From positions 1,922,001-1,986,000 of the forward strand of contig NZ_AP025158.1 of assembly GCF_019974155.1 (NCBI RefSeq): a stretch of 64,000 bases of DNA, in the 5' to 3' direction. Of this stretch, positions 18,247-26,740 are shown in pieces. The notes under the pieces were generated by a model, which saw only the letters and a list, made by a program, of their open reading frames with translations, was not told the origin of the DNA and searched no databases. Positions within the stretch are counted from its first letter, which is position 1, and each line of letters opens with the position of its first letter. This stretch comes from Thermus thermophilus (GTDB taxonomy: Bacteria > Deinococcota > Deinococci > Deinococcales > Thermaceae). A program made the translations under genes and the position numbers.

Positions 18247-18912
18247 ATGGACCTCCTCGTGGTGGTGCCCCACCCGGACGACGAGAGCTTCGGCGCGGGC
18301 GGAGCCCTCCTCCTCGCCAAGGAGGCGGGGCTTAAGACCGGGGTCCTCACCCTGACCCGGGGGGAAGCCGGGAGAACCCTTGGCCTCTGTCCCCCGGAGG
18401 AGCTGCCCCGGGTGCGCGTGGAGGAGTTAAGGCGGGCTGCGGCCGTCCTCCAAGTGGACTACCTCGAGGTGCTGGACTACCCCAACGCCCTCCCCGAGGG
18501 CGCCCAGGGGGAGCGGGGGCCCGCCACGGGCCGGGGGCTCGCCGACCACCCCGAGGCGGTGGAGGCGATCCGAGGGCGGCTCCTCCGCCTCCGTCCCCGC
18601 TTCGTCCTCACCTTCCCCCCGGACGGCATCAACGGCCACCCCGACCACGTCGCGGCGAGCCGCTACGCCCGCGAGGCCGCCCAAGGCCTCGCCCAGGTGG
18701 TCTACCTGGTCCGCCCCGACGGGCCCTGGCCCGTGACCCACCGCCTCCGCCTCCCCGAGAGGGTCTTGGCGCGGAAGCTCCAGGCCATCGCCCAACACAA
18801 GACCCAGGCCCTCTCCGTGCTGAAGTTCCTGGAGATGTTCCCCGAGCGCCTCTGGACCGAGACCTTCCACCTGCCGGGCACCTCCGGTCTCCGGGAGGGA
18901 CCGTGGTGGTGA
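18247..18912 (+). CDS. PIG-L family deacetylase (LmbE-like), candidate bacillithiol-type deacetylase
   Basis: A 221-residue zinc-dependent N-acetylglucosamine-type deacetylase. Metal and catalytic residues are in PHPDDESFGAGG (8-19) and NGHPDHVAASR. The overall pattern, including TLTRGEAGRTLG, resembles BshB-type enzymes that make bacillithiol in Firmicutes and Deinococcus-Thermus; the precise substrate is inference. ATG at 18247 gives the usual family start; upstream in-frame sequence overlaps the 16S promoter. The following archease gene overlaps by 10 nt. Confidence 0.88.
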   Translation: MDLLVVVPHPDDESFGAGGALLLAKEAGLKTGVLTLTRGEAGRTLGLCPPEELPRVRVEELRRAAAVLQVDYLEVLDYPNALPEGAQGERGPATGRGLADHPEAVEAIRGRLLRLRPRFVLTFPPDGINGHPDHVAASRYAREAAQGLAQVVYLVRPDGPWPVTHRLRLPERVLARKLQAIAQHKTQALSVLKFLEMFPERLWTETFHLPGTSGLREGPWW

Positions 18913-19322
18913 AGCCCCTGGACCACACCGCCGACGTGGGGTTTGCCCTCGAGGCCCCAGGCCTGGAGGAGCTCTTTCAGGCGGCCCTGAAGGGCCTTCT
19001 AGACGTGATGTTCACCACCCCTCCCCAAGGGGGCAGGAGGCGGCGGCGCCTCAGGCTTTTCGCCGAGGACCTGGAAACCCTCCTCGTCCGCTTCCTCAAC
19101 GAGCTGATCTACCTGATCCAGACCAAGGGCTTCGTCCCGGGAAGGGCCCGCATCCGGGTGGAGGAGGAAGAGGGCGGGTACCGCCTCACCGCCACCCTCT
19201 TCGGCGAGCCCTTCCAGGAGGGTTTCGGCTTCCAGGGGGAGGTGAAGAGCGCCACCTTCCACGGCCTCTCCGTCCGCAAGGAGGACGGCCGCTGGAAGGC
19301 TCAGGTCATCCTAGACGTGTAG
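18903..19322 (+). CDS. Archease
   Basis: A 139-residue archease, the protein that activates the RNA ligase RtcB. It begins with the family signature HTADVGFALEAPGLEELFQ (8-26) and ends with the GEVKSATFHGLSV and VILDV segments, which carry the metal-binding acidic residues. The GTG start at 18903 lies inside the deacetylase gene. An rtcB gene is also in the window at 59458, so both partners are present but 40 kb apart. It converges with plsX with a 12-nt overlap. Confidence 0.88.
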   Translation: MVVKPLDHTADVGFALEAPGLEELFQAALKGLLDVMFTTPPQGGRRRRRLRLFAEDLETLLVRFLNELIYLIQTKGFVPGRARIRVEEEEGGYRLTATLFGEPFQEGFGFQGEVKSATFHGLSVRKEDGRWKAQVILDV

Positions 19323-20291
19323 GGCGGAAAGCCTCTGCCGCACCCGCTCTAGGAGGCCCGCCTCCACCATGGCCTTGGCCCGCAGAAGGGCGCTTTTCAC
19401 CGCCAGGGCGTCGGCGGAGCCGTGCCCGATGAAGACCGCTCCCTCCACGCCGAGGAGGGGCATGGCCCCGTACTCGGCCGGGTCCACCCGGGCCTTCACC
19501 CGGGCGAGGGCCTCCCGGACCAGGAGGGCCCCAAGGCGCGCCCGGAAGGAGGAGGTCAAGGCCTCCTTGATCCAGGTGAGGAGGACCCGGGCCTCCCCCT
19601 CGGCGAGCTTCAGGGCCACGTTGCCCGTAAACCCATCGGTGACCACCACCTCCGTGGTCCCGAGGAAGATGTCCCGCCCCTCCACGTTGCCGTAGAACCG
19701 CTCGCCCAAGGCGGCCCGGAGCAGGGGGTAGGCCTCCTGGACGAGGGCGTTCCCCTTCCCCTCCTCCTCCCCGATGGAGAGGAGGCCCACCCTTGGGGCC
19801 AAAGCCCCGCCCGCCTCGGCGTAGGCCAAGCCCATGGCGGCGAACTGGACGAGGAAGGAAGGGCGGCAGTCGGCGTTGGCCCCTCCGTCCAGGAGGAAGG
19901 TGCGACCCCTGAGGCTGGGGAACTCCACGAGGAGGGCGGGCCGCTCCACCCCCTTCACCCGCCCGAGGACGAAGAGGGCGGCGGCCAGGGTGGCGCCGCT
20001 GTGCCCCATGGAGACCACCGCCTGGACCTCGCCCCGCTTGAGGAGCTCCATGGCTACCCTCACGGAGGCCCGGGGGCGGCGGCGGACCTCCGTGGCCGCC
20101 TCCTCCATGCGGATGTGGTCCGGGGCGTGCCAAACGGGAAGGTCGGCCCCCAAGCGGGCAAGCTCCGCCCGCACCTGGGCCTCGTCGCCCACCAGGAGGA
20201 CCTCCACCCCCTCCCGGGCCGCGGCCACCGCCCCGGCCACCACCACCTGGGGGGCCCGGTCGCCCCCCATGGCGTCCAGGGCGATGCGCAT
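19311..20291 (-). CDS. plsX: Phosphate acyltransferase PlsX
   Basis: A 326-residue enzyme that converts acyl-ACP to acyl phosphate for phospholipid synthesis. Motifs are IALDAMGGDRAPQVVVAGA at the start, GHSGATLAAAL, LLDGGANADCRP, and TEVVVTDGFTGNVALKLAEG. ATG at 20291 matches the family start; it lies 2 nt after the thioredoxin stop. It shares a locus with gpsA-type lipid precursor enzymes about 6 kb away. Confidence 0.95.
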   Translation of the reverse strand: MRIALDAMGGDRAPQVVVAGAVAAAREGVEVLLVGDEAQVRAELARLGADLPVWHAPDHIRMEEAATEVRRRPRASVRVAMELLKRGEVQAVVSMGHSGATLAAALFVLGRVKGVERPALLVEFPSLRGRTFLLDGGANADCRPSFLVQFAAMGLAYAEAGGALAPRVGLLSIGEEEGKGNALVQEAYPLLRAALGERFYGNVEGRDIFLGTTEVVVTDGFTGNVALKLAEGEARVLLTWIKEALTSSFRARLGALLVREALARVKARVDPAEYGAMPLLGVEGAVFIGHGSADALAVKSALLRAKAMVEAGLLERVRQRLSALHV

Positions 20292-20293
20292 CC

Positions 20294-20626
20294 TCAGGCG
20301 GTGGCGGGCAGGTGCTTCTCGATCTTGGCCTGGTAGTTGCGCTTGGGCTGGGCCCCCACCAGGACCTCCACCGGTTGGCCGTCCTTGAAGAGGATCACCG
20401 TGGGGATGCTCATCACCCGGTAGCGCATGGCGGTCTTGGGGTTCTCGTCCACGTCCAGCTTGGCCACCAAGAGCTTCCCCTCGTACTCTTTGGCGATCTC
20501 CTCCAGGACGGGGGCGATCATCCGGCAGGGGGCGCACCACTCCGCCCAGAAGTCCACCAGGACCAAGGGGTGTTGGCCGAGGGTCTCGTCAAAGTTCTGG
20601 TCGGTCACCTCAATGGGCTTCGCCAT
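20294..20626 (-). CDS. trxA: Thioredoxin
   Basis: A 110-residue thioredoxin with the active site WCAPC (Cys31 and Cys34), the buried Asp in LVDFWAEW, and the cis-proline loop [11 protein letters not shown]. Length and features match TrxA; it reduces protein disulfides in the cytoplasm. It heads a short operon with plsX. Confidence 0.96.
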   Translation of the reverse strand: MAKPIEVTDQNFDETLGQHPLVLVDFWAEWCAPCRMIAPVLEEIAKEYEGKLLVAKLDVDENPKTAMRYRVMSIPTVILFKDGQPVEVLVGAQPKRNYQAKIEKHLPATA

Positions 20627-20689
20627 ACCCCCCTACTCTACGGCAAACCCCCTGGGAGGACAACGCCCCGGGGGAGCCTTCCTCAGCCT

Positions 20690-21067
20690 TCAGCGCTTCT
20701 TCCGGCCGCCCTTTTTGCCCTTGCCCCCAAACCCTCCGGTGCCCCGGAGAAAGCTCTTGAGCTTGTTCTCAAACTCGGGGGATTGCTTGGGAAGCCGCCT
20801 GGGCCTAGGCGGGGGCGCGCCCCTTTCGGGGACCGGGATCAGGTCCTTGATGGAGAGGTCCAGCCGCCCCTTGGCGTCCCGCCCTTTAATGAGGACCTGG
20901 ACGATGTCCCCCTCGTTGAGGTAGTCCCGGACGTTCGTCACGTACTCGTGGGCGATCTGGGAGATGTGGACCAGGCCCTGCTCCCCCCCTGCAAGCTCCA
21001 CGAACGCGCCAAAGCTTACTACCCGCACCACGCGGCCTTCCACAACGGTTCCTGCTTCTAGTTCCAC
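20690..21067 (-). CDS. S1 RNA-binding domain protein
   Basis: A 125-residue protein consisting of one S1 OB-fold domain (residues ~4-75: GTVVEGRVVRVVSFGAFVEL, GLVHISQIAHEYV, GRLDLSIKDL) and a basic Gly/Lys-rich tail (GGFGGKGKKGGRKKR). The S1 domain resembles the C-terminal domain of polynucleotide phosphorylase and the general stress protein 13 family. The GTG start at 21067 is supported by AGGAGAAGG upstream. It likely binds mRNA or ribosomes; this is inference. Confidence 0.85.
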   Translation of the reverse strand: MELEAGTVVEGRVVRVVSFGAFVELAGGEQGLVHISQIAHEYVTNVRDYLNEGDIVQVLIKGRDAKGRLDLSIKDLIPVPERGAPPPRPRRLPKQSPEFENKLKSFLRGTGGFGGKGKKGGRKKR

Positions 21068-21107
21068 GTTCCTTCTCCTCGCGCGGAGTTCCCCCGCGGT
21101 GCCCCCA

Positions 21108-21587
21108 CTATACCACATGGGGCCGGACCCCAGAAGGGTCCAGCCCCGCGAGAAGCTCGGCGAAGGTCCGGCCCAAGAGGGGGTGCCGCCCTTGGGGAAC
21201 GAGGTCGCAAAGGGGCACGAGGACGAAGGCCCGCTCGTGAAGCCTCGGGTGGGGCAGCACCAGGTCCTCCTCCTCCAAGACGAGGTCCCCGTAGAGGAGG
21301 AGGTCCAGGTCCAGGGTCCTGGGGCCGTAGCGCTCCCTGCGCTCCCGCCCCAAAGCCCGCTCTATGGCGAGCATGGCCTCGAGGAGGCCCCTAGGGGGGA
21401 GGGCCGTCTCCACCTCGGCCACCAGGTTCAGGTAGGGGGGCTGGGGCGGGCCTAAAGGCTCGGTCTCATAGAGGGAGGAGAGGCGGAGGAGGCGGGTTTC
21501 CGGGAGGCGGGAGAGCCGGGAAAGCCCCTCCAAGAGGTAGGCCGCGCGGTCCCCGAGGTTGGAGCCCAAGGCCACGTAGGCCGTCAT
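21108..21587 (-). CDS. folK: 6-hydroxymethyl-dihydropterin pyrophosphokinase
   Basis: A 159-residue HPPK of folate synthesis. It starts MTAYVALGSNLGDR, and contains SSLYETEPLG, FLNLV-like YLNLVAEVET, and RTLDLDLLLYGDLV with the two metal-binding aspartates, followed by LPHPRLHERAFVLVPL. The start overlaps the stop of the manC-type gene (ATGA), so it is translated as part of that operon. Confidence 0.94.
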   Translation of the reverse strand: MTAYVALGSNLGDRAAYLLEGLSRLSRLPETRLLRLSSLYETEPLGPPQPPYLNLVAEVETALPPRGLLEAMLAIERALGRERRERYGPRTLDLDLLLYGDLVLEEEDLVLPHPRLHERAFVLVPLCDLVPQGRHPLLGRTFAELLAGLDPSGVRPHVV

Positions 21588-22597
21588 TCCTGGGCCTCGA
21601 GGCGTTTCACCACTTCCCGCACCTCCCGGGCCCGGTCCTTGGGGACCACCAGGACCTCGTCCCCCACCTTGGCCACCACCAGCCCGGAAACCCCCAGGGT
21701 GGCCACCACGCCCCGGTCGGCGTAGACCACGCACCCAAAGGTGTCCAGGGCCACGTGCCGCCCCTCCCCCAGGACCACGTTCTCGTGGGGGTCCTGGGAG
21801 AAGACCCGCTCCAGCGCCCGCCAGTTCCCCACATCGTCCCAGGGGAAGCGGCCGAGGACCACCCGCACCTTCTCCGCCTTCTCCATCACCCCGTAGTCAA
21901 TGGAGATCTTGGGGAGGCCGGCGTAGACCTCCTCCAGAGAAGCCCCGGCGAGGAGGCGCTCCAGGGCCTCGTGGTGGCTCGGGAGGTGGCGCCGGAAGAG
22001 CTCGGCCATGGTGGCGGGGGCGAAGGCGAAGACCCCGCCGTTCCAAACGTAGCCCTTGCGGATGTACTCCAGGGCCTTGGCGTAGGAGGGCTTCTCCACG
22101 AACCCCTCTCCCCGGTACCAGGCCCCCTCCCTGGGACCCAGGCGGATGTAGCCGTACTCCGTCTCCGGGCGGGTGGGCCTCAGGCCCAGGGCCACCACAA
22201 AACCCTCCTCCGCCGCCTCCAGCATGGTGGCCAAGGCCTCCCGGTAGGCCTCGTCGTCCCCCACGTAGTGGTCGGCGGGGAGGACGAGGAGCCGCTCGGC
22301 CCCCTCCTTCAGGGCCTCGGCCACCCCCAAGAGCACCGCCCCCGCGGTGTCCCGGCCCAAGGGCTCCAGGAGGAGCCGGACCCCGTCCGCATAGGGACGG
22401 GCCGCCGCCTCCTGGTCCCGGCGCACGGCGAGGAGGGTGCGCTCGGGGGGAACGAGGGGGACGAGGCGCTCCAGGGTGGCCTCGAGGAGGGTCTTCCCCT
22501 CAAAGATGGGCAGAAAGGGCTTGGGGCGGTCCTCCCGGGAGAGGGGCCAAAGCCTCTCCCCGCGTCCGCCCGCCATCACCAGGGCGTAGGTCTTCAC
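21584..22597 (-). CDS. manC: Mannose-1-phosphate guanylyltransferase
   Basis: A 337-residue nucleotidyltransferase that makes GDP-mannose. The signature VMAGGRGERLWPLSREDRPKP (8-28), LPADHYV, and FVEKPSYAKA with WNGGVFAF are all present. It ends without a phosphomannose isomerase domain. The adjacent glycosyltransferases probably use the GDP-mannose it makes, perhaps for glycolipid or mannosylglycerate-like compounds; the end product is inference. Confidence 0.9.
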   Translation of the reverse strand: MKTYALVMAGGRGERLWPLSREDRPKPFLPIFEGKTLLEATLERLVPLVPPERTLLAVRRDQEAAARPYADGVRLLLEPLGRDTAGAVLLGVAEALKEGAERLLVLPADHYVGDDEAYREALATMLEAAEEGFVVALGLRPTRPETEYGYIRLGPREGAWYRGEGFVEKPSYAKALEYIRKGYVWNGGVFAFAPATMAELFRRHLPSHHEALERLLAGASLEEVYAGLPKISIDYGVMEKAEKVRVVLGRFPWDDVGNWRALERVFSQDPHENVVLGEGRHVALDTFGCVVYADRGVVATLGVSGLVVAKVGDEVLVVPKDRAREVREVVKRLEAQE

Positions 22598-23604
22598 GCT
22601 CCCACCACCTTTCGGTAAAGCTCCAGGTAGTCCCGGGCCATGCGTTCCCGGGAGAAGCGGGCCTCCGCGTAGCGACGGATGGCCCAGCGGTCCAGGCGCC
22701 TCACGGCCTCCAGGTACTCCAAGGCCTCCTCCCAGTCCCTCACCAGAAACCCCGTCTCCCCGTGGCGCACCGTCTCGGGGAGGGCCCCTAGGGGCCTTGC
22801 CAGGACGGGGACGCCGCTCATCATGGCCTCCACCGGAGCAAGGCCGAAGGGCTCCTTAAAGTTTACAAAGTGGAGGAGGGCGATGGCCCCATCCAAGAGG
22901 GCCCTTCGGGTCTCGGGGTCCACGGGGCCCAGGAACTCCACCCCTTCCCCGAGCAGGGGGGCCACCTCGTTTTGGAAGTAGGCCTCGTCCTGGATGGGCC
23001 CGGCGATCTTCAGGGGAAGGCGCGACTTTCGGGCGAAGAGGATGGCCTCCCGGATGCCCTTGTCCGGGTGGATGCGGGAGAGGACGAGGAGGTGCCTCCC
23101 CCCCTCCCCCACCCGGAAGCGCCGCGGGTCCACCCCGTGGTGGACCACCCCCAGGTAGGGAAGGCCCGGGTCCTTGTCCGCCTCGGAGATGGCCACGTAG
23201 TGGACGTGGGGAAGGGCGGCGTAGCGGCGGTAGACCTTCTTGATCTTCTCGCTGGAGAAACCGTGGATGGTGGTGAGGACCGGGACCTTCACAAAGGGGG
23301 CGAAGTAGAGGGGCATGAAGTCGTAGTGGTTGTGGACCAGGTCAAACTCCCCCGCCTCCTCCATGGCGCGGGCGATGTGGAGGAACTCCTCCACCTTCCA
23401 GTCGGCCTCCCTGTCCTCCCAGAGGGGCTTCGCCGCGGTGCACCGCAGAGGCGCCCGGGTCTCGGCGTCGCAGGTGGCGTAGAGGACCACCTCCACCCCG
23501 AGGTCCAGAAGGGCCTCGGTGAGGTCGTAGACCACCTGTTCCCAGGGTCCGTACCGCCTGGGGGGAACCCGCCAGGCGATGGGGGCCAGCATGGCCACCC
23601 TCAC
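22594..23604 (-). CDS. Family 4 glycosyltransferase (GT-B fold)
   Basis: A 336-residue glycosyltransferase. The N-terminal domain has RRYGPWEQVVYDLTEAL (acceptor side) and DLVHNHYDF; the C-terminal nucleotide-sugar domain has VLSRIHPDKG and the E-x7-E motif in FKEPFGLAPVEAMMSGVPV. The start is GTG at 23604, overlapping the upstream stop (GTGA). Two of its neighbours act on sugars as well, so a glycan assembly operon is likely. The donor is probably GDP-mannose because manC overlaps it, but UDP-sugars cannot be excluded. Confidence 0.88.
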   Translation of the reverse strand: MRVAMLAPIAWRVPPRRYGPWEQVVYDLTEALLDLGVEVVLYATCDAETRAPLRCTAAKPLWEDREADWKVEEFLHIARAMEEAGEFDLVHNHYDFMPLYFAPFVKVPVLTTIHGFSSEKIKKVYRRYAALPHVHYVAISEADKDPGLPYLGVVHHGVDPRRFRVGEGGRHLLVLSRIHPDKGIREAILFARKSRLPLKIAGPIQDEAYFQNEVAPLLGEGVEFLGPVDPETRRALLDGAIALLHFVNFKEPFGLAPVEAMMSGVPVLARPLGALPETVRHGETGFLVRDWEEALEYLEAVRRLDRWAIRRYAEARFSRERMARDYLELYRKVVGA

Positions 23605-24623
23605 GGCCGCCCTCCCAAGGCGAAGACCCGCCCCAGGGCCACGCCCTCGTCCACCTGGGGGAAGACCCCCTGGACCAGGGCCTGCCAGGCGAGGAGGTAG
23701 GCGAGGAGGGCCTCCGCCCCGCGGTTTTGGTTGGGGCCGTGGGGGGTGAGGCCGTCCATGGGGCCGAAGGCGTCCACCAGGGGGGCACGGAGGCGGTTCC
23801 GCCCGTGGAACCAGAGGAAGGCCACCTCGGCGAGGACCCGCTCCCCGAAGCGCAGGTGGGCGAGGAGGGCGCACTTGGCCTCAATGGGCTGCTGGTCAAA
23901 GAGGGGCTTATCCCGGCCCCGGGCCATGAAGCGGTTGCCCACGGGGTCAAAGAAGAGGCCCTCCTCCCCCGGGGTGAAGTAGTGCTCCTTGAGGAAGGCG
24001 AGGGCCCTCCGGGCCAGGGCCACCGCCTCTTGGCGGCGGAAGGCGAGGCCGTAGGCGTACAGGGCCTCCACAGGGCGGTGGTTGGCGTAGGTGAGGGGGC
24101 CGGGGTAGGGCCAGGCGGGCTCGGCCTCCCGGAAGGCGCGAAGGAGCCCCTCCCCTAAGGCCTCGGCCGCCTCGAGGAAGGGCTCCTTGGGCAGGGCGAG
24201 AAGCCCGAGGAGGGCGTAGGCCCGCCCCCTCAGGGAGGTGAAGCCCTCGAGGGCGGGAAGGGCCCGGAGAAGGGCCTCCCGGGCGGGGCCCGCGTAGGGG
24301 GGAGGAAGCCTCTGGGCAGCGGCGAGGGCGAGGACGGCCCGGCCCGTGGGGTCCTCCGCCTCCCCCTCGTCCTCAAAGCGGCCGTCCAGGGTGAGGCCGT
24401 TCCGGAAGCGGCCGTCCTCCTTCTGCATGTGGAGGAGGAAGGCGAGGTAGGTCCGCACAAGCCCCTCGTCCCGGGCCCCCTCGGGGAGGAGGCTGAGGTA
24501 GAGGAGGGCCCGGGCGTTGTCGTCCGTGGTGTACCCCTCGCCGAGCCTGGGCACCCCGTGGTGGGCGTGCTCCAGAAGCCCGCGGGCGTCGGTCAGGCCC
24601 CTAAGCCACCCGAGGCCGAACAT
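23601..24623 (-). CDS. Alpha/alpha-toroid glycosidase-like protein of the glycosyltransferase operon
   Basis: A 340-residue soluble protein with repeated helical hairpins, including YTTDDNARALLYL, DEGEAEDPTGRAVLAL, YANHRPVEALYAY, FDQQPIEAKCALLA and GPNQNRGAEALLAYLLA. These D/N-rich repeats are typical of an (alpha/alpha)6-barrel like that of unsaturated glucuronyl hydrolases or N-acylglucosamine epimerases. Proteins of this group commonly sit between two glycosyltransferases in thermophiles; the activity is unknown. It overlaps the upstream gene by 23 nt and the downstream one by 4 nt. Confidence 0.75.
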   Translation of the reverse strand: MFGLGWLRGLTDARGLLEHAHHGVPRLGEGYTTDDNARALLYLSLLPEGARDEGLVRTYLAFLLHMQKEDGRFRNGLTLDGRFEDEGEAEDPTGRAVLALAAAQRLPPPYAGPAREALLRALPALEGFTSLRGRAYALLGLLALPKEPFLEAAEALGEGLLRAFREAEPAWPYPGPLTYANHRPVEALYAYGLAFRRQEAVALARRALAFLKEHYFTPGEEGLFFDPVGNRFMARGRDKPLFDQQPIEAKCALLAHLRFGERVLAEVAFLWFHGRNRLRAPLVDAFGPMDGLTPHGPNQNRGAEALLAYLLAWQALVQGVFPQVDEGVALGRVFALGGRP

Positions 24624-25746
24624 CCGCCACCTCCTCCAAAAGCCGCCGGTAGGCCCGGGCCACCCGGGGCCAGGTGAAGTCCCGGGCGTAGGCGTAGGCC
24701 CGCTCCTCCATCTCCCTCAGGCGCTCGGGGCTTTCCGCGAGGGCCAAAACCGCCTGGGCCCAGGCCTCCTCTTCCAGGGGAAGCAAGACCCCTCGGCCCG
24801 CAGCGAGGGCGGCGCGGGCGTGCCAGAAGGGGGTGGAGAGGACGGCCTTGCCCAGGGCCAGGGCGTAGGAGAGGGTCCCGGAGGAAACCTGCCCCAGGTT
24901 GGGGTAGGGCAGGAGGAAGAGGTCCGCTGCCCCCGCCAGGCGGTAGAGCGCTTCCTCGGAGAGGTACCCCTCCCTCAGGACGAAGGCCTCCCCCACCCCC
25001 AGGGCCTCGGCCATTTCCAGCACACGCTCCAGATACTGCCGCCCCTCGCGCCGCTCCAGGTTCGGGTGGAGCCTTCCCGCCACCAGGTAGCGGACCCTGG
25101 GGTTGTGGGGCAGGACGCGGGCGAGCACCCTCAAGGCGAACTCCAGCCCCTTACCGGGCCCAAGGAGGCCATAGGTGAAGAGGAGGAAGGCGCCCTCCAG
25201 CCCCAAGGCCCGCTTCAGGGCCTCCTTAGGGGGCCGCGGAAGATCGGGGACCCCGTGCGGAATGTGGGCCACGGGGATCCGCACCCCCAAGTTCCGCAGG
25301 AAACCTTCCCCTTCCGGGTGGAGGGCGACGAAGGCCTGGGCCCTCTCGGCCATGCCCCGGAGAAGGCCCTGCATGTAGCGGAGGTCCTCCTCGCCGAGCC
25401 CGGGGGGCGGGGCCTGGAGAAGGGTGTGGAGGACCACCAGCTTGGGACCCCGGGCCTCGAGGAGGTCCAGGACGTAGTCGCCCCACTTCCCGCCGTAAAG
25501 CCCGTACTCGTGCTGGAGGATCACCGGCCCCCGGAGGAGGCGCGCCAAGGCCCTGTACCCCTCCCGGTCCTCCCTGGCCACCACCCGGACCACCTCCTCA
25601 GGGAAGGGCAGGGCCACCTCCTCGGGGTGGGCCACCACCGCCACCTGGGAAGGCACCCCTTCCCGCAAGAGGGCCTCCCGCAGGTCGCGGTTAAAGGTGG
25701 CGATGCCGCAACGGATGGGAGGATAGGTGCCCACCAGGGTCAGCAT
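24601..25746 (-). CDS. Family 1-like glycosyltransferase (GT-B fold)
   Basis: A 381-residue glycosyltransferase: TYPPIRCGIATFNRDLREAL at the N-terminus, the central LHPEGEGFL, and the C-terminal FTYGLLGPGKGLEFALRVL with PYPNLGQVSSGTLSYALALGKAV, where the catalytic E-x7-E motif is replaced by a Ser-rich loop. This loop variant is normal in some GT4 subfamilies. It is the first gene of the manC operon and has a promoter with an operator-like palindrome upstream. Confidence 0.88.
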   Translation of the reverse strand: MLTLVGTYPPIRCGIATFNRDLREALLREGVPSQVAVVAHPEEVALPFPEEVVRVVAREDREGYRALARLLRGPVILQHEYGLYGGKWGDYVLDLLEARGPKLVVLHTLLQAPPPGLGEEDLRYMQGLLRGMAERAQAFVALHPEGEGFLRNLGVRIPVAHIPHGVPDLPRPPKEALKRALGLEGAFLLFTYGLLGPGKGLEFALRVLARVLPHNPRVRYLVAGRLHPNLERREGRQYLERVLEMAEALGVGEAFVLREGYLSEEALYRLAGAADLFLLPYPNLGQVSSGTLSYALALGKAVLSTPFWHARAALAAGRGVLLPLEEEAWAQAVLALAESPERLREMEERAYAYARDFTWPRVARAYRRLLEEVADVRPRVA

Positions 25747-25792
25747 GCCCGACCTCCGGTCCGTTTAAGGGGATACGCCCCCTTATCAACTA

Positions 25793-25823
25793 AGTATAGC
25801 ACATATGCTAATGATGTGCTCAA
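25793..25823 (-). promoter_or_regulatory. Promoter with operator-like palindrome for the glycosyltransferase operon
   Basis: On the minus strand TATACT (25793-25798) is a good -10. Directly upstream, AGCACAT (25798-25804) and ATGTGCT (25814-25820) form an inverted repeat of 7-bp arms with a 9-nt centre, covering the -10 to -35 spacer. TTGAGC at 25818-25823 is a poor -35 at 19 nt. The arrangement suggests a dimeric regulator. A second inverted repeat (AAGGGG/CCCCTT, 25768-25785) lies in the leader. Confidence 0.45.
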
Positions 25824-25861
25824 TCAACATGCGCCAAACAGACCCTGCAGCCGCCCCACCC

Positions 25862-25966
25862 CTACAGGGGAAAGACCAGGGTGAGGTCCAGGAGGTTATA
25901 CACGAGGCCATAGAAGTCTCCCAAGCTCCGCTCCGCCGAAACCCGGAAGGGGGCCTGCAAGCGGAG
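25862..25966 (-). other. In-frame continuation beyond the premature stop of the barrel-like protein
   Basis: After the TAG the same frame encodes LRLQAPFRVSAERSL then GDFYGLVYNLLDLTLVFPL and a stop. It has an amphipathic beta-strand ending in a hydrophobic residue, as in the last strand of outer-membrane proteins, which the truncated product lacks. This supports a recent nonsense mutation or a base-calling error at 25967-25969. Confidence 0.65.
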
Positions 25967-26677
25967 CTAGCCCTCCATCCTTTCTCCCAGACGGAAGCGG
26001 TAGCCCAGGTAGGGGAAGGCCATCCAGGTGTCCCCCAAACCGTAGCCCGTCCCCAGGCCGAAGAAGGCGTCCCCCAGGTAGGCGTGGGCGCCCAAAGCGG
26101 GCCAGAGGGCCCCAAAGCCCAAGAAGGCCCAGCCGCCAAGCCAGAGGGCGTAGCCTTCCTCCTCGTAGGCCAGGGCCGCGACCACAGGCGTGCCGACAGG
26201 GATGGGCACGTACAGGCGGAAGCGGCGCTCGGGGTCAAGGGCAGGCGTGAAGGCCTCCCGCCCGGAGGGGTAGTAGCGAAGGCCAATCCCGAAGTGGGGC
26301 CCGCCGACGTCTAGGACCGGGCCCATGCCCTCCAGGAAGACCGCAAAACCCTCGCCCAAGAAGGCCTCGAGGCCCACGAGGCCGGAAACGCGCCTCCCGC
26401 CATGCCCCACCTCCACTCCAAGCCCCAGGTAGTAGGCCCCGGGGAGGCCGAGCCCCATAAAGCCCAAAGGGGAAAAGAGGGGATTGGTAAGCCCTTCCCG
26501 GCGCAGGTGGAGGTGGGCGCTCGCCTCCAGGTTGTGGTCCACCCCCACCCGCCACCAAAACCCAGCGGGAAAGGCCTGACCGAAGCCGAAGACGTTCCTG
26601 TCCACCGCACTAAGGCCGAAAAAGCTCTGGGCCTGGGCCAGGGCCAGGAAGAGGAAAAACGCCGACCACCTTCGCAT
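25967..26677 (-). CDS. Secreted or outer-membrane barrel-like protein, C-terminus cut by a stop codon
   Basis: A 236-residue protein with a signal peptide (MRRWSAFFLFLALAQAQ). The mature part is Gly/aromatic-rich with alternating hydrophobic strands (FWWRVGVDHNLEASAHL, YYLGLGVEVGHGG, GFGALWPALGAHAYLG), resembling an outer-membrane beta-barrel. The reading frame stops at TAG 25967-25969, but the same frame continues for 34 sensible codons to a second stop at 25862 (see the next entry). The function is unknown. Confidence 0.6.
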   Translation of the reverse strand: MRRWSAFFLFLALAQAQSFFGLSAVDRNVFGFGQAFPAGFWWRVGVDHNLEASAHLHLRREGLTNPLFSPLGFMGLGLPGAYYLGLGVEVGHGGRRVSGLVGLEAFLGEGFAVFLEGMGPVLDVGGPHFGIGLRYYPSGREAFTPALDPERRFRLYVPIPVGTPVVAALAYEEEGYALWLGGWAFLGFGALWPALGAHAYLGDAFFGLGTGYGLGDTWMAFPYLGYRFRLGERMEG

Positions 26678-26701
26678 GCGTCCATGTTACCGGGGCCGCG
26701 G

Positions 26702-26731
26702 TTGACACCCCACCCACCCTCCCCCTAGGCT
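26702..26731 (+). promoter_or_regulatory. Promoter of the lysJ operon
   Basis: TTGACA (26702-26707) and TAGGCT (26726-26731) are 18 nt apart. Initiation would fall at about 26738-26741, i.e. at the ATG of the leader peptide, so that transcript would be essentially leaderless, as is common in Thermus. Confidence 0.7.
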
Positions 26732-26740
26732 TAAGGGGAG

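Noticed and set aside
24500-25884. 455-codon plus frame across the glycosyltransferase
   Set aside because: It is antisense to the glycosyltransferase gene (24601-25746) and shows no domain pattern.
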